Shown here piece by piece: positions 18,427 through 27,240 of a stretch of 64,000 nucleotides of DNA. How positions within the stretch are numbered: the stretch's first letter is position 1; the number at the start of each line of letters is the position of its first letter. Made by a program: the position numbers and the translations under genes. The DNA is from JBEKCP01 sp049509515. GTDB lineage: Bacteria; Planctomycetota; Planctomycetia; Pirellulales; Thermoguttaceae. A model generated the notes under the pieces. It was not told where the DNA came from and ran no database searches. It saw only the letters and a list, made by a program, of their open reading frames with translations. The DNA lies in the NCBI GenBank assembly GCA_049509515.1, contig JBEKZV010000030.1:1-64000 (forward strand). Direction: 5' to 3'.

Positions 18427-20529
18427 TTATTCTTTCGGCGGCGTGAGGGGGCGGAACTGCAAGGCGGCCTGCTGGGCGGATTGCACCGCGTCGACCGCGT
18501 CCTTGTAGAACTTGGCCTGGGCCCGCACTCGCGGCCCCTCGCGCGGCACCGGCTCGTAGGCACCGTCGCGCCGCAGCCGCCGCGACTTGACGTTGTCGGC
18601 CATGAGCGTATTGAGGATCTCGATCAGCCGCCGCCGCAGGCCGGGCTCCGCGATCGGGAACAACAGCTCCAGCCGCCGCGTCAGGTTCCGCCGCATCCAG
18701 TCGGCGCTGGAAAGGTAGACCTCCTCGTGGCCGCCGTTGCGGAAGTAGAAGATGCGGGCGTGCTCCAGGTAGCGGTCGATGATCGAGCGGACCTCGATGT
18801 TCTCCGAAACGCCTTCCACGCCCGGCCGCAGGATGCAGATGCCGCGGACGTTCAGGAGGATCTTCACGCCCGCCCGGCTGGCCCGGTACAGCGCCCGGCA
18901 GATCTCGACGTCCTGGAGGGAATTGACCTTGGCCATGATCAGGCCGGGCCGGTCGGGGGTGGATGCCTGCGCCTCGCGCTGGATGAGGTCGATAAAACGG
19001 GTCCGCAGGCCGGTGGGGGCCATCACGAGCTTCGAGAAGCCGACGGCCTCGGAGAAGCCGGTGAGCATGTTGAAGAACGCCGCCACGTCGCCGGCCAGGT
19101 CGCGGTCGGTGGTCAACAGGCCCAGGTCCGAATAAAGCCGCGCGGTGCGGTCGTTGTAGTTGCCGGTGGCCAGGTGGACGTAGCGCTGGATCCGCTGCGA
19201 CTGCCGGCGGATCACGAGCAGGGCCTTGGCGTGCGTCTTGTAGCCGGCCACGCCGTAGATCACGTGGCAGCCCAGGTCTTCCAGCCGCCGGGCCCAACCG
19301 ATGTTCCGCGCCTCGTCGAAGCGGGCGGTCAGCTCCACCAGCACGGTGACCTCCTTGCCGTTGGCGGCGGCCCGGCCCAGCGCCCGGACGATCGGCGAGT
19401 CGCCGCTGGTGCGGTAGAGCGTCTGCTTGACGGCCAGCACGGCCGGGTCGTCGGCCGCCATTTCCACCAGCCGGACCACCGGCTCGAAGCTCTCGTAGGG
19501 ATGGAACAGGAGAACGTCGCGGTCGGCCAAGGCGTCCCAGAGGTTCTCGGCGCCCAGCAGGTCGCGGGGGGGCTGCGGCGGCCAGTCGGCGTTCTTGAGG
19601 TGCTCCAGGCCCGGCCATTGGGCCAACTCCATCAACGCGGCGGCGTCCAGCGGGGCGTCGATCTTGTAGGTGTCCTCCGCGGTGAGTCCCAGGCAGGCAT
19701 CCAGCCAGGCGTGGATGCGGCGGTCGGGCTCCGGGGAGGTTTGCAGCCGGACGGGCCGGCGGCGGCCGCGGGCCAGGACCGCCCGCTCGACCGCCTCGAT
19801 CACGTCGCCCGCCTCGTCGCGATCCACGTTGATGTCGGCGTCGCGGGTGATGCGGAACTGGGCCGTGGCCAGGACCTCCTCGCCGGGGAAAATGGCCGCG
19901 GCGTTGGCGGCGACGGCGTCCTCCAGCCGCGCCAGCGCGGTGCCCCGGGACGACGGCAGCGTGATCCACCGCGGCAGCGAGGCGGGGACCGGCGTGACGA
20001 CGATCCGCTCCTCCCGCTGGCCGCCCGCCAGGACCGCCGCCACGTACCACTGCAAGCCCGGCAGCAGCGGCGCGGGCTCGATCTCTTGCACCGCCAGCGG
20101 CGTGAGCACCGGCAGGATTTCCTTGCCGAAGTGGACCTGGAGGAAGGCGCGGTGCTCGGCGCTCCACGCTTCGGGCTCGAGGACCACGAGCCCTTCGGCG
20201 GCCAACCGCCGCAGGGCCTCGCGGACGCCGTCGGCCTGTTGGCGGACCATGCGGTGCACTCGCTGGCTGACGGCCGTCAATTGGGCGGCGGGCGACATGC
20301 CGGAGGAATCGCGGCGGGCCCTGCCGGCGGCCCGCGCCCGCAACAATCCCGCCACCCGCACCAGGAAGAACTCGTCCAGGTTCGAGCTGACGATGGCCAG
20401 GAACTTCACCCGCTCCAGCAGGGGCACGTCCTCCGACAGGCCCTCGCGGAGCACGCGGTCGTTGAACTCCAGCCAGCTCAGCTCGCGGTTGAAGTACAGG
20501 TCCGGGGATTTCAGGCGGTCCTTGGGCAT
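18427..20529 (-). CDS. ppk: Polyphosphate kinase 1
   Basis: This 700-residue enzyme reversibly makes polyphosphate from ATP. The N-terminal domain opens with YFNRELSWLEFNDRVL, a PPK1 hallmark. The head domain has FLAIVSSNLDEFFLVRV. The two phospholipase-D-like C-terminal domains include AVKQTLYRTSGDSPIV, VLVELTARFDEARNI and GYKTHAKALLV, whose histidine is the phosphorylated residue. The second HxK-like site is partly replaced, as usual in the C2 domain. AAGGAG 7 nt upstream fixes the start. It lies 30 nt downstream of the Ppx/GppA gene in the same direction, so synthesis and breakdown are encoded together. Confidence 0.97.
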   Translation of the reverse strand: MPKDRLKSPDLYFNRELSWLEFNDRVLREGLSEDVPLLERVKFLAIVSSNLDEFFLVRVAGLLRARAAGRARRDSSGMSPAAQLTAVSQRVHRMVRQQADGVREALRRLAAEGLVVLEPEAWSAEHRAFLQVHFGKEILPVLTPLAVQEIEPAPLLPGLQWYVAAVLAGGQREERIVVTPVPASLPRWITLPSSRGTALARLEDAVAANAAAIFPGEEVLATAQFRITRDADINVDRDEAGDVIEAVERAVLARGRRRPVRLQTSPEPDRRIHAWLDACLGLTAEDTYKIDAPLDAAALMELAQWPGLEHLKNADWPPQPPRDLLGAENLWDALADRDVLLFHPYESFEPVVRLVEMAADDPAVLAVKQTLYRTSGDSPIVRALGRAAANGKEVTVLVELTARFDEARNIGWARRLEDLGCHVIYGVAGYKTHAKALLVIRRQSQRIQRYVHLATGNYNDRTARLYSDLGLLTTDRDLAGDVAAFFNMLTGFSEAVGFSKLVMAPTGLRTRFIDLIQREAQASTPDRPGLIMAKVNSLQDVEICRALYRASRAGVKILLNVRGICILRPGVEGVSENIEVRSIIDRYLEHARIFYFRNGGHEEVYLSSADWMRRNLTRRLELLFPIAEPGLRRRLIEILNTLMADNVKSRRLRRDGAYEPVPREGPRVRAQAKFYKDAVDAVQSAQQAALQFRPLTPPKE

Positions 20530-20559
20530 GACGCGCTCCTTCCCCCTACCTTCTCTCTT

Positions 20560-22125
20560 TTACACCGTTTCCAGCCGCACTTTCATGCCGTAGATGTCCT
20601 CGAACAGGTCGGCCTTGGCGGCCAGCGCCCGCTCTTCCAACAACAGGTCGTTGACACCCGAGATGCAGACGACGAAGTCGTCGCCGCGGCGCTCGAAGTG
20701 CACCTGGTTGGCGTGGCGGATGTGGCCGCGGGCCAAAGCGTCGGCCACCCGCAGCAGCGCCGCGAGCTTGTTGACCGTCACCCGGGCCTCGCGCGGCAGG
20801 GACATGTACTCCTGGTGCGAGGGCTTCGGTCCGCTCCGCCGGTGGTACCGCGCGACATGGGCCGCCAGCAGGATTTCCTCACGGTTGAGCCCGAAAATCT
20901 CCGAGTTGGCGATCAGGTAGTAGCTGTGCTTGTGGTGGCTGCGGTTACTGACGAAGCCGCCGATCTCGTGCAGCAGGCCGGCCACTTGCAGCACGAGCCG
21001 CTGCCGCGGGCCCAGGCCGTGCTCGGCCGCCAGCTCGTCGAACAGCGCCACGGCCAACTCGGCGACCGGCTGGCCGTGCCCCAAGTCGGCATGGTACTTC
21101 TCGGCCAGGGCCATGGCCGAGTGGATCACTCCTTCCAGCAGCGAGCGATCCTCCTGGCCGGTCACGGCGCGGGCGAGCTCCAGCAGCAGCCCGTCGCGCA
21201 TCGACACCTGCGAGACGAGCATCTCGGAGGCCCGGGTCAGGCGGAGCAGGTTCTGGTAGACCAGCAGCGCGGGGTTGAGCGTCTCCGCCTCGGCGAAGGG
21301 GATGCCGTAGCGCCTGGCGAGTTCTTCGGCCGTGTGCCGCTCGCAGCGGTCGACGAGCTTGTCGAACTCCGCCGGCGCGACGACTGCCAGGTCCTCCGAG
21401 CCGGTGGGCTTGCCGACGTGGCGGGCGGCGAAGCGGGCGTCGCCCCCGACCGCGATGAACCGCTCGACGGCGCCCAGCGGCAGCGAGGTCTGCACCGCCG
21501 CCAGGACGTTGGCGATGTGGTAGCGGAGCATCTCGGCGGTCCGCTGCGGCGATTCCTCGCTGGTGGAGAACATCTCCCCGAGGCGGATCGAGCCCAGCCG
21601 CAGGCTTTGCGAGGTGACGATCTGGCCATCCTCCAGGAGGGTCAACAGCGTGCTCCCGCCGCCGACGTCGGCCACCAGGGCGTGGCCCTGATTGACGCCC
21701 GAGGCCTCGCCCAGGGCCTGCCGCACCGCGGAGACGGTCAGGCGGCTTTCCTCGGGCGTGCCGATCACCTCCAGTTTCAAACCGGTCGCGAGGTACACGC
21801 GGTCCAGAAAGGTATCGGCGTTGCCGGCCTCGCGGGCGGCACTGGTGGCCACCGCCCGGACCCGCTCGACCCGGTAGAGCTTCAGCAGCTCCTGGAAGTC
21901 GCGGAGGATGGCCAGGGCGGCCCGCATGCTGGCGGCCCCCAGCCGGCCGCGGCGGAAGGTGTCCTGGCCGAGCCGGGCCGCCCGCTGCAACTGCTCCAGG
22001 ACCTCGATCCGCCCGTCCGGAAGCACCTCGGCGATGACCATTCGCAGGGCGTTGGCCCCCACGTCGATGGCCGCCACCGTCTTGGCCCCCTCGGCGGCAT
22101 CCGGCTTTTTCTCGTGGGACTGCAT
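20560..22125 (-). CDS. ppx: Exopolyphosphatase / pppGpp phosphatase (Ppx/GppA) with HD domain
   Basis: This 521-residue protein of the ASKHA fold has the phosphate-1 loop AAIDVGANALRMVIAE near residues 18–33. It also has GTPEESRLTVSAVRQAL, the phosphate-2 glycine loop VADVGGGSTLLTLL, and AVGGDARF. From about residue 310 it carries the HD-like C-terminal domain (GLLHEIGGFVSNRSHHKHSY) typical of long Ppx. It would release phosphate from polyphosphate ends or act on pppGpp; sequence alone does not decide. The start at MQSHEKK lacks a strong Shine-Dalgarno site; an upstream frame into the repeat at 22183 is not credible. ppk follows it, giving an operon. Confidence 0.92.
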   Translation of the reverse strand: MQSHEKKPDAAEGAKTVAAIDVGANALRMVIAEVLPDGRIEVLEQLQRAARLGQDTFRRGRLGAASMRAALAILRDFQELLKLYRVERVRAVATSAAREAGNADTFLDRVYLATGLKLEVIGTPEESRLTVSAVRQALGEASGVNQGHALVADVGGGSTLLTLLEDGQIVTSQSLRLGSIRLGEMFSTSEESPQRTAEMLRYHIANVLAAVQTSLPLGAVERFIAVGGDARFAARHVGKPTGSEDLAVVAPAEFDKLVDRCERHTAEELARRYGIPFAEAETLNPALLVYQNLLRLTRASEMLVSQVSMRDGLLLELARAVTGQEDRSLLEGVIHSAMALAEKYHADLGHGQPVAELAVALFDELAAEHGLGPRQRLVLQVAGLLHEIGGFVSNRSHHKHSYYLIANSEIFGLNREEILLAAHVARYHRRSGPKPSHQEYMSLPREARVTVNKLAALLRVADALARGHIRHANQVHFERRGDDFVVCISGVNDLLLEERALAAKADLFEDIYGMKVRLETV

Positions 22126-22182
22126 GACGGGATGGCACCCTGGGCGGGCCTGTCCGATGATCCCGGATATTGTACCAAGAGT

Positions 22183-22310
22183 GTAGGGTGGGTCGAGCGC
22201 AGCGAGCCCCACCACAACAAAATAATTCGTCTCAAAGAACGGTGGGGCTCGCCGACCATGCCGACCAGGCTGCGCCCGGTGCCCGACGGTGCCCGCCGGC
22301 CCACCCCGCT
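22183..22310. repeat. Two copies of the GGTGGGTCGAGC...GAGCCCCACC element
   Basis: The first copy (22183–22213) is an imperfect palindrome GTAGGGTGGGTCGAGC / GCGAGCCCCACC. After a short AT-rich stretch containing AATTCGTCTC, GGTGGGGCTCGCCGACCA (from about 22241) begins a second, degenerate copy that trails off in CCCGACGGTGCCC, like the one at 5657–5755. The AATTCGTCTC joint is also found at 30884–30893. Confidence 0.7.
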
Positions 22311-22328
22311 TTCTTTCTGCACAGCCCC

Positions 22329-23102
22329 TTACACTGGCCCGCTGGCCGCGGCCCAGCGGACCGCATTGGCCACCAAGCGGAGGAAGTCGGGCAGTTGGAA
22401 ATCGTCAGGTCGTCCCAGCAGGCTGTAGAACACGCGGCCCCCCCGCGGACGCCAGGCCCAGGCCAACGGCTTTCGCAGCCCGCCGCCATAGCCCCAAAGG
22501 AGGATCTCCGCGCCGCGGGCCAGCCAGACCGGCCCGCGGGGATCGCCCGAGGCCCCAAATGCCCCGACCCCGTCCAGCACCGGATGCCACCACGACTGTT
22601 CGGCCGGCTCGACCTCCAGCAGGACCGGGTTCGAGCCCGGCCCCTCGTCCCAGCCGCCGAGCACCGCCTCGGCAAACGCGGGCCAATCCGGCAGCGCCCG
22701 GCCGGCCGAGCCCAAGGCCACCAAAGCCCCGCCCTGCCGGCAATAGGTTTCCAGTTGCAGCCGGCCCACGCGGGACAGCTCCGGCCGGCCCAACAGCACC
22801 GCAACCGAAAAGGGATCGAAACTGCTCATGCCTTGTGCGCCGGCGACGCAGCCTGCGGCCAGCCGGCCGTCCTCGTCGAGGTGCTGCCGAAGCTTGGCGG
22901 CCGATGCTTGCCATCCCGTGTCATCGCCGCCAACCAACAGGGCGATGCGGGCCACCCGCCGCCGGCGGGTCCCCGGGTCCTGCGGTTCGATCCCGGACGC
23001 GCTTGGCGGCGACTCGGCCCGCCGCCCGGCCGCGGCCGAGATGCCGATCCGCCCGTGCGGCGGATGGACGAACAACCGGCGATCACCGAAAGGGAGTGCC
23101 AT
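22329..23102 (-). CDS. ThuA-like domain protein
   Basis: This 257-residue protein is probably related to the trehalose-utilisation ThuA fold (a flavodoxin/amidotransferase-like fold), which planctomycetes carry in many copies. The clearest pieces are the hydrophobic strand VARIALLVGGDD, the nucleophile-elbow-like region TYCRQGGALVALGSAG, and the C-terminal GRVFYSLLGRPDDFQLPDFL followed by RLVANAVRWAA. That C-terminal pattern is diagnostic of ThuA-like proteins. The first 50 residues are Arg/Pro-rich and may not be translated; a start further in cannot be excluded. No signal peptide is seen. The function is unknown; it may act in sugar metabolism. Confidence 0.6.
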   Translation of the reverse strand: MALPFGDRRLFVHPPHGRIGISAAAGRRAESPPSASGIEPQDPGTRRRRVARIALLVGGDDTGWQASAAKLRQHLDEDGRLAAGCVAGAQGMSSFDPFSVAVLLGRPELSRVGRLQLETYCRQGGALVALGSAGRALPDWPAFAEAVLGGWDEGPGSNPVLLEVEPAEQSWWHPVLDGVGAFGASGDPRGPVWLARGAEILLWGYGGGLRKPLAWAWRPRGGRVFYSLLGRPDDFQLPDFLRLVANAVRWAAASGPV

Positions 23103-23214
23103 ACAGGCGATTATCCCCGCTGCGCGGGTGCGTGTCGAGAGACTTTCGCCCGGCTGCGGCCGCGGCGCGCGGATTTCGGTTCCGGATCTAACGGCTGGGG
23201 AAGAATAGTCGGCA

Positions 23215-23293
23215 GTTTAGCGGGCGGGCTTGCCCGCCGTGGGGCGGCGGAGCGTTTACTGGCGGGCAGCCACGGCAAGCCCGCCCGCTAAAC
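23215..23293. repeat. Long inverted repeat, GTTTAGCGGGCGGGC family
   Basis: The outer 20 bases GTTTAGCGGGCGGGCTTGCC are repeated inverted at the other end (ending GCTAAAC at 23293), with a loop of about 40 nt. The left 26 bases are identical to the left arm of the element at 53363. It lies between two genes that both point left, 28 bp before the aldo/keto reductase stop. Confidence 0.85.
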
Positions 23294-23321
23294 TCCAATT
23301 CCCCCCGAGCGCTCACTGAGA

Positions 23322-24314
23322 TCAGTAGGCGCCGCGAATGTGCGCGGCCACCCGCTCGTGATAGAACCGTCGCAATTGCTCGTGCAGGTCGGGGGACAAG
23401 GGGGGCAGGTCCGAGGCCGCGGCGTTCTGCCGGGCCTGCTCCGCACGCTTCGCCCCCGGAATCACCGTGGTCACCTCCGCGAAATCGAGGCACCACCGCA
23501 GGGCGAACTGGGACATGGTCATTCCCACCGGCAGCAACGGTTTCAGGGCGTCGGCCAGCTCGATCCCCTTGGGCAGCGGCAGCCCGGCAAACGTCTCGCC
23601 GACGTTGAACTTCTGGCCGTCGCGATTGAACGATCGGTGGTCGCGGGGCCCGAACTGCGTCCGGGGCGTGATTGTGCCGGCCAACAGGCCGCTGGCCAGC
23701 GGTAGCCGCACGATGATCGCCACGCCCTGCTGTTTGGCCCGGGCCAACAGCACGTCGATCGGCTTCTGGCGGAAGACGTTGAAGATAATCTGCAGCGAGG
23801 CCAGCCCTTCCTGCCGCAGGCACCACAGGGCGTCGTCCAACGACTCGACGCTGGCCCCGAACGAACGGATCTTGCCCTGCCGCCGCAGGTCGGCCAGGTG
23901 CTCGAAGACGCCGTAGCGTGCCAGGTGCTCCACCGGGACGCAGTGCGTCTGGCTGAGGTCGATCACGTCGATCCCCAGCCGCCGCAGGGAGTGCTCGGTG
24001 TGGCGGAAGACCCACTCGCGGGTGAAGTTCTCCGGCCAGCCGGGCGTGGGGTTCTGCCCGAGCTTGGTGGCGATGAAAAAGCGGTCGCGCTGGCGGCGCT
24101 GGTGGAGGAACTGCCCGATGAGCGATTCGCTCCGCCCCAGGCCGTAGATGTCGGCGGTGTCGAGAAACGTCACGCCGGCCTCGGCTGCCGCGCGGAGGGT
24201 GTCCAGCGCCTGCCGGTCGCTGACTTCGCCCCATTCCGTGCCGCCAAGCTGCCAGGTGCCCAGTCCGATCTCGGAGACCTCCACGCCGACCTGCTCGAAA
24301 ATCCGCTGGTGCAT
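23322..24314 (-). CDS. Aldo/keto reductase
   Basis: This 330-residue NADPH-dependent oxidoreductase has the (beta/alpha)8 fold. The catalytic tetrad is visible: Asp52 and Tyr57 (FLDTADIYGLGRSES), Lys84 (FIATKLGQ) and His124 (DLSQTHCVP). The cofactor loop near the end contains TTVIPGAKRAEQARQN. AGGAGGG upstream supports the ATG at 24314; the frame upstream of it is low-complexity and not translated. The HCVP segment and the general layout resemble the YhdN/IolS-like group acting on sugars or general aldehydes. It is a single gene. Confidence 0.93.
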   Translation of the reverse strand: MHQRIFEQVGVEVSEIGLGTWQLGGTEWGEVSDRQALDTLRAAAEAGVTFLDTADIYGLGRSESLIGQFLHQRRQRDRFFIATKLGQNPTPGWPENFTREWVFRHTEHSLRRLGIDVIDLSQTHCVPVEHLARYGVFEHLADLRRQGKIRSFGASVESLDDALWCLRQEGLASLQIIFNVFRQKPIDVLLARAKQQGVAIIVRLPLASGLLAGTITPRTQFGPRDHRSFNRDGQKFNVGETFAGLPLPKGIELADALKPLLPVGMTMSQFALRWCLDFAEVTTVIPGAKRAEQARQNAAASDLPPLSPDLHEQLRRFYHERVAAHIRGAY

Positions 24315-24381
24315 GGGATGCGGGCCCTCCTGCCTAAGACCACGGTCGAGTCGAGGATAGCAGATGCGGCGCGCCAGGGCA

Positions 24382-24430
24382 AGTACCGAGTGCTGAGTAC
24401 CGGGTGCTTTGTACTGAGTACTGGGAACTG
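24382..24430. repeat. AGTAC-rich short repeats
   Basis: AAGTACCGAGTGCTGAGTAC, CGGGTGCTTTGTACTGAGTA and CTGGGAACTGGG: several near-copies of (C)GAGTAC(C/T)G with internal dyads (GTAC). It fills the gap between two genes pointing left and looks like the degenerate word repeats at 34699 and 54687, with different words. Confidence 0.5.
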
Positions 24431-24450
24431 GGCGCCGAGTCCGCCGCCAA

Positions 24451-26187
24451 TTACAGCCTGGACGCCCGGCCCCTGAGCCGCCGCCGTATCGCGATGCCGC
24501 ACGTGGTTGCGGCCGCGGCGGCCAAGAGGACCAGCGTGCCGGGCTCGGGCGCCGGCGAGTCGTCCCAGGCCAGTCCGTAGGGCTCCGTCTGCGGCGTGCC
24601 GAACATCTGCCCGGTGTAATCCACGCGGAGACCGTACTGGCCGTCGGCGGGCAAGAGGAAGTGCAGCTCCTGGACGCTGTTGTACAGGCTGTTGGAGACG
24701 GCGTAGAGCTGGGTGAAGCTGGCGTTCCAGATCTCAAGATCCAGGTTGGCGAAGCCGTCGTTGGAAACGACCAGGTTTTGGCCGGCGTCCAGGGTGGGGA
24801 CGGCGCAGTCGCGGAACCAATCCAGCGTCACGTCCAGGATGCTCCCGGCGTGGAGGGTGCCCTGGATCGTGTACTCGTTGTACCCGCCGAGCGAAAGGGC
24901 GGCGTAATCCCAGCCGATGCCGGCAACCGTGCCGCCGCTCATGCCCGGCACTCCCATCGTGCCGGAGAGGTACTGGTCGTAGGCGCGATTCAGGTTGAGT
25001 TGTCCCGCCCCTTGGGACCAATCGAGCGATTGCGTGGTGACCACCACGCCGGCGGCGTTGAGGGCCTGGCCGTTGTTCCAGCCGGGCAGCTTGGTGGCGG
25101 AGTTCATCAGCACGGCCTTGATCACCCGGGCGTCGCGCGAGTTGGCGTTGAGGCCGTCGAGGTAACTGGCGCTGTCCAACAGCGCCACGCCGCCGGAGAC
25201 CATCGGGGCGGCAAAGCTCGTACCCTGCGCGCCGATCGTGTACCAGTTGGTTGCGCCGTTGGACGGGTCGGAAGCGGCGAACTGGTTGGAGCCCGTCTGT
25301 CCCCCGTAGTACGCCGCGGCAATCGACGTGCCCGGGGCCACCAGGTCCACCGCCGCGCGGACGCCGGACACCAGCCCGTGGACCGGATCGTAGTAGTCTT
25401 GCGGGCCGGAGCTGCTGAAGGTGGCCACCACGCTGAAATTCCCCAGCGTGCCGTCGCCGGTGGCCCCCACGGAGATGCCGTTGTAGCCGGAGGCGGGCCC
25501 CGTGACTCCGTTGCTCGTTCCCGCGTTGCCGACCGACGCGACAAACGTCGTTTGCGGATTGGCCCGGGCGAATCCGTCTATGGCCAGCGTGTAGGTTCCC
25601 GTCCCCGTTGTGTCGCTTCCGCCCCAACTGCTGTTGATCACGTTGTTGGGGGCCGTGATCGTGGTGCTGCCGTAGCTCCGGGTGAACGAGGTCGTGAAAA
25701 AGTTGTTGTAAGCGTCGTAGAAGGTCTGGTCGGTGATATAGAAATCCCCCGGCGTCGCCGGGTTGGAAGACCACGCTGTTGCGATGGCCCCGGAGTAGAG
25801 GTTGGCCCCGGGGGCGATGCCCTGCTGATAACTGTTGGGTCCCGTGCCGGCGAGGATCATGCCCACCGCCGTGGCGTGGATGTCGAAGTCTCCCGCCGCG
25901 CCGGGGGACGTATACTCGTACGTCACCTTGGTCAGCGTCTCGTGCAGGTTCCAGATGTTGCCGCCTTCGACGCTGGCGGCCGTGGCAAGCTGGCCGTAAA
26001 TGCCGGCGTTGTAGAAGCGATCGGCGCCGACCACCGTGTTCAGCGTCACGCCGATCGTCGTGCCGTCCCAGGTGACGACTTGGCTCTGGACCTGGGCCTC
26101 GGCCCGGCCGGCGGCACTAGCCAGCGCCGCGAGCACCGCCAGCAGCAGCCCGTGCCGTAAGGTCGAGTTCCCGGGGGTGATGAGCAT
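24451..26187 (-). CDS. Secreted S8 subtilisin-like protease with PEP-CTERM anchor
   Basis: This 578-residue exported protease has a signal peptide (HGLLLAVLAALASAAGRAEA). The S8 domain shows His104 in DIHATAVGMILAG, the oxyanion Asn221 in VASVGNAGTS, and Ser324 in QGTSFAAPMVSGG. Where the catalytic aspartate is expected the sequence reads GQLATAASVEGGNIWN, so Glu74 may take that role. A C-terminal beta-domain (DVTLDWFRDCAVPTLDA) is followed by a PEP-CTERM tail: PEPGTL, a hydrophobic helix, then RRRLRGR, a sorting signal for exosortase. The AT-rich stretch upstream (GTTTATTATAACC near 26332) should hold the promoter. Confidence 0.88.
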   Translation of the reverse strand: MLITPGNSTLRHGLLLAVLAALASAAGRAEAQVQSQVVTWDGTTIGVTLNTVVGADRFYNAGIYGQLATAASVEGGNIWNLHETLTKVTYEYTSPGAAGDFDIHATAVGMILAGTGPNSYQQGIAPGANLYSGAIATAWSSNPATPGDFYITDQTFYDAYNNFFTTSFTRSYGSTTITAPNNVINSSWGGSDTTGTGTYTLAIDGFARANPQTTFVASVGNAGTSNGVTGPASGYNGISVGATGDGTLGNFSVVATFSSSGPQDYYDPVHGLVSGVRAAVDLVAPGTSIAAAYYGGQTGSNQFAASDPSNGATNWYTIGAQGTSFAAPMVSGGVALLDSASYLDGLNANSRDARVIKAVLMNSATKLPGWNNGQALNAAGVVVTTQSLDWSQGAGQLNLNRAYDQYLSGTMGVPGMSGGTVAGIGWDYAALSLGGYNEYTIQGTLHAGSILDVTLDWFRDCAVPTLDAGQNLVVSNDGFANLDLEIWNASFTQLYAVSNSLYNSVQELHFLLPADGQYGLRVDYTGQMFGTPQTEPYGLAWDDSPAPEPGTLVLLAAAAATTCGIAIRRRLRGRASRL

Positions 26188-26696
26188 GTTGCGACATGCC
26201 GGCGCGCCGGCCGCCAGGGACGAACCCCAGCCGCACCGGCGAGGGGGCTGCCTCCGAGTAGTCGTGGTGCAGAGTCAGGGAAGTTTCGGACCGCCGGCAA
26301 TCGGCCGCGGCACAGGCCGAAAAACACCCCGAGTTTATTATAACCGGAACGTCCGCGGACCGCGAAGAATTGGCGGGGTTCCGGCCACAGCCACCACTCG
26401 ATGGGGGTTGTGCATCAGCCGTCAGAAGTATTCGCCACCCGTCAGGCCCGCCCCACCAGTTGTGGCACGCAACTGAACGGGCGGAAACCGCATTTGATTC
26501 ACAGCTTCTCAGCCCCACAGGCAGTGCGAATCGACGTAGGCCGCCGAGCCGTCGCGGAGCCACCCGTCCAGTTGGGCTTGCTCCTTGAGCTGCTGTCCGC
26601 AAAGCCGCGGAGCGGCGAAATGCAGAACGCGTCAGCCCCCCAGAACCCATGCGGCGTTTTCGTGCGTCCAGCCGCGGAGCGGCGACACCCGCGATG
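26188..26696. other. Intergenic region with a duplicated gene end and palindromes
   Basis: There is no intact gene. From 26511 to 26600 it carries a near copy of the last 30 codons of the large fusion gene (listed as a repeat), including a stop at the equivalent position. At 26605–26617 and 26672–26684 lie two copies of CCGCGGAGCGGCG. The left part (26188–26340) is the promoter region of the subtilase. Confidence 0.7.
26511..26600. repeat. 90-bp direct repeat, outer copy of the fusion-gene 3' end
   Basis: Bases 26511–26600 match 27489–27578 at about 86 of 90 positions, in the same orientation. The second copy is the living 3' end of the kinase/nucleotidyltransferase gene (minus strand). In this copy the codon at the stop position reads TGA (26509–26511) instead of TAA, and homology ends immediately beyond it. 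The transposase and its palindromes lie between the two copies. Confidence 0.9.
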
Positions 26697-27161
26697 CTAG
26701 CCGTGATACTCGTTCTCGAACAAGTACCTCTCGTCGAACGTAATCCCGTGTCGTGCGAGGACTCCCCGGAACTCGTCCTCGAACGATCGGCTGCGATGAT
26801 GATCGGCCTGCGCGAGAATGTACCGTCGAACCGCGTCGACCTGCGAACAGCTCACCGTGAAGGCGCCGTAGCCGGTCTGCCACTGAAACTGCCGCTGCCC
26901 CTTGTCCTCGTGGAGCCATTTCGAGGAGTTCGCCTTGATGTCCCGGACGAAATCTGCAAGGGCTACGGTCGGTGGGCAGGCTGTCAGGATGTGCAGATGA
27001 TCCGCCATGCCGCCGATCTCGAGCATCTGGCCTTGTTTGTTGGCGATGATGCCGCCGATGTACTTGTACGTTTCGGGGCGGATCGCATCCGTCAACGCCG
27101 GCCGCCGGTACTTGGTACTGAAAACGATGTGAAACGAGAGGCTGGTGTAACTGCTGGCCAT
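26697..27161 (-). CDS. IS200-like / REP-associated Y1 (HUH) transposase
   Basis: This 154-residue single-strand transposase would cut and join hairpin-bearing DNA through a tyrosine. It opens MASSYTSLSFHIVFSTKYRR, typical of the Y1_Tnp family. The metal-binding HUH pair is in ADHLHIL (about residues 54–57) and the catalytic tyrosine in VRRYILAQADHH, followed by the family's EFRGVLARHGI tail. The open frame continues upstream through the tandem repeats, but those codons are repeat-derived and the ATG at 27161 is the natural start. No accessory tnpB is present. Surrounding palindromes suggest a RAYT that mobilises REP-like sequences, or a minimal IS200. Confidence 0.92.
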   Translation of the reverse strand: MASSYTSLSFHIVFSTKYRRPALTDAIRPETYKYIGGIIANKQGQMLEIGGMADHLHILTACPPTVALADFVRDIKANSSKWLHEDKGQRQFQWQTGYGAFTVSCSQVDAVRRYILAQADHHRSRSFEDEFRGVLARHGITFDERYLFENEYHG

Positions 27162-27240
27162 GGCGTGCGGCCCTGGTTTCGCCCCTTGCGGGGCTGGATT
27201 GTTTGTTGAACTGTCGTACCTCGCACGCTGCGATCCTGGG

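Noticed and set aside
18481..22428. A 1315-codon open frame on the plus strand opposite ppk and ppx
   Set aside because: It mirrors two well-identified genes on the other strand and is rich in Gly, Ala, Arg, Gln and His, as expected for antisense frames in GC-rich DNA. No motif is seen.
26117..26650. Open frames running through the outer copy of the 90-bp repeat
   Set aside because: They only translate duplicated gene-end DNA and palindromes; no start or domain is present.
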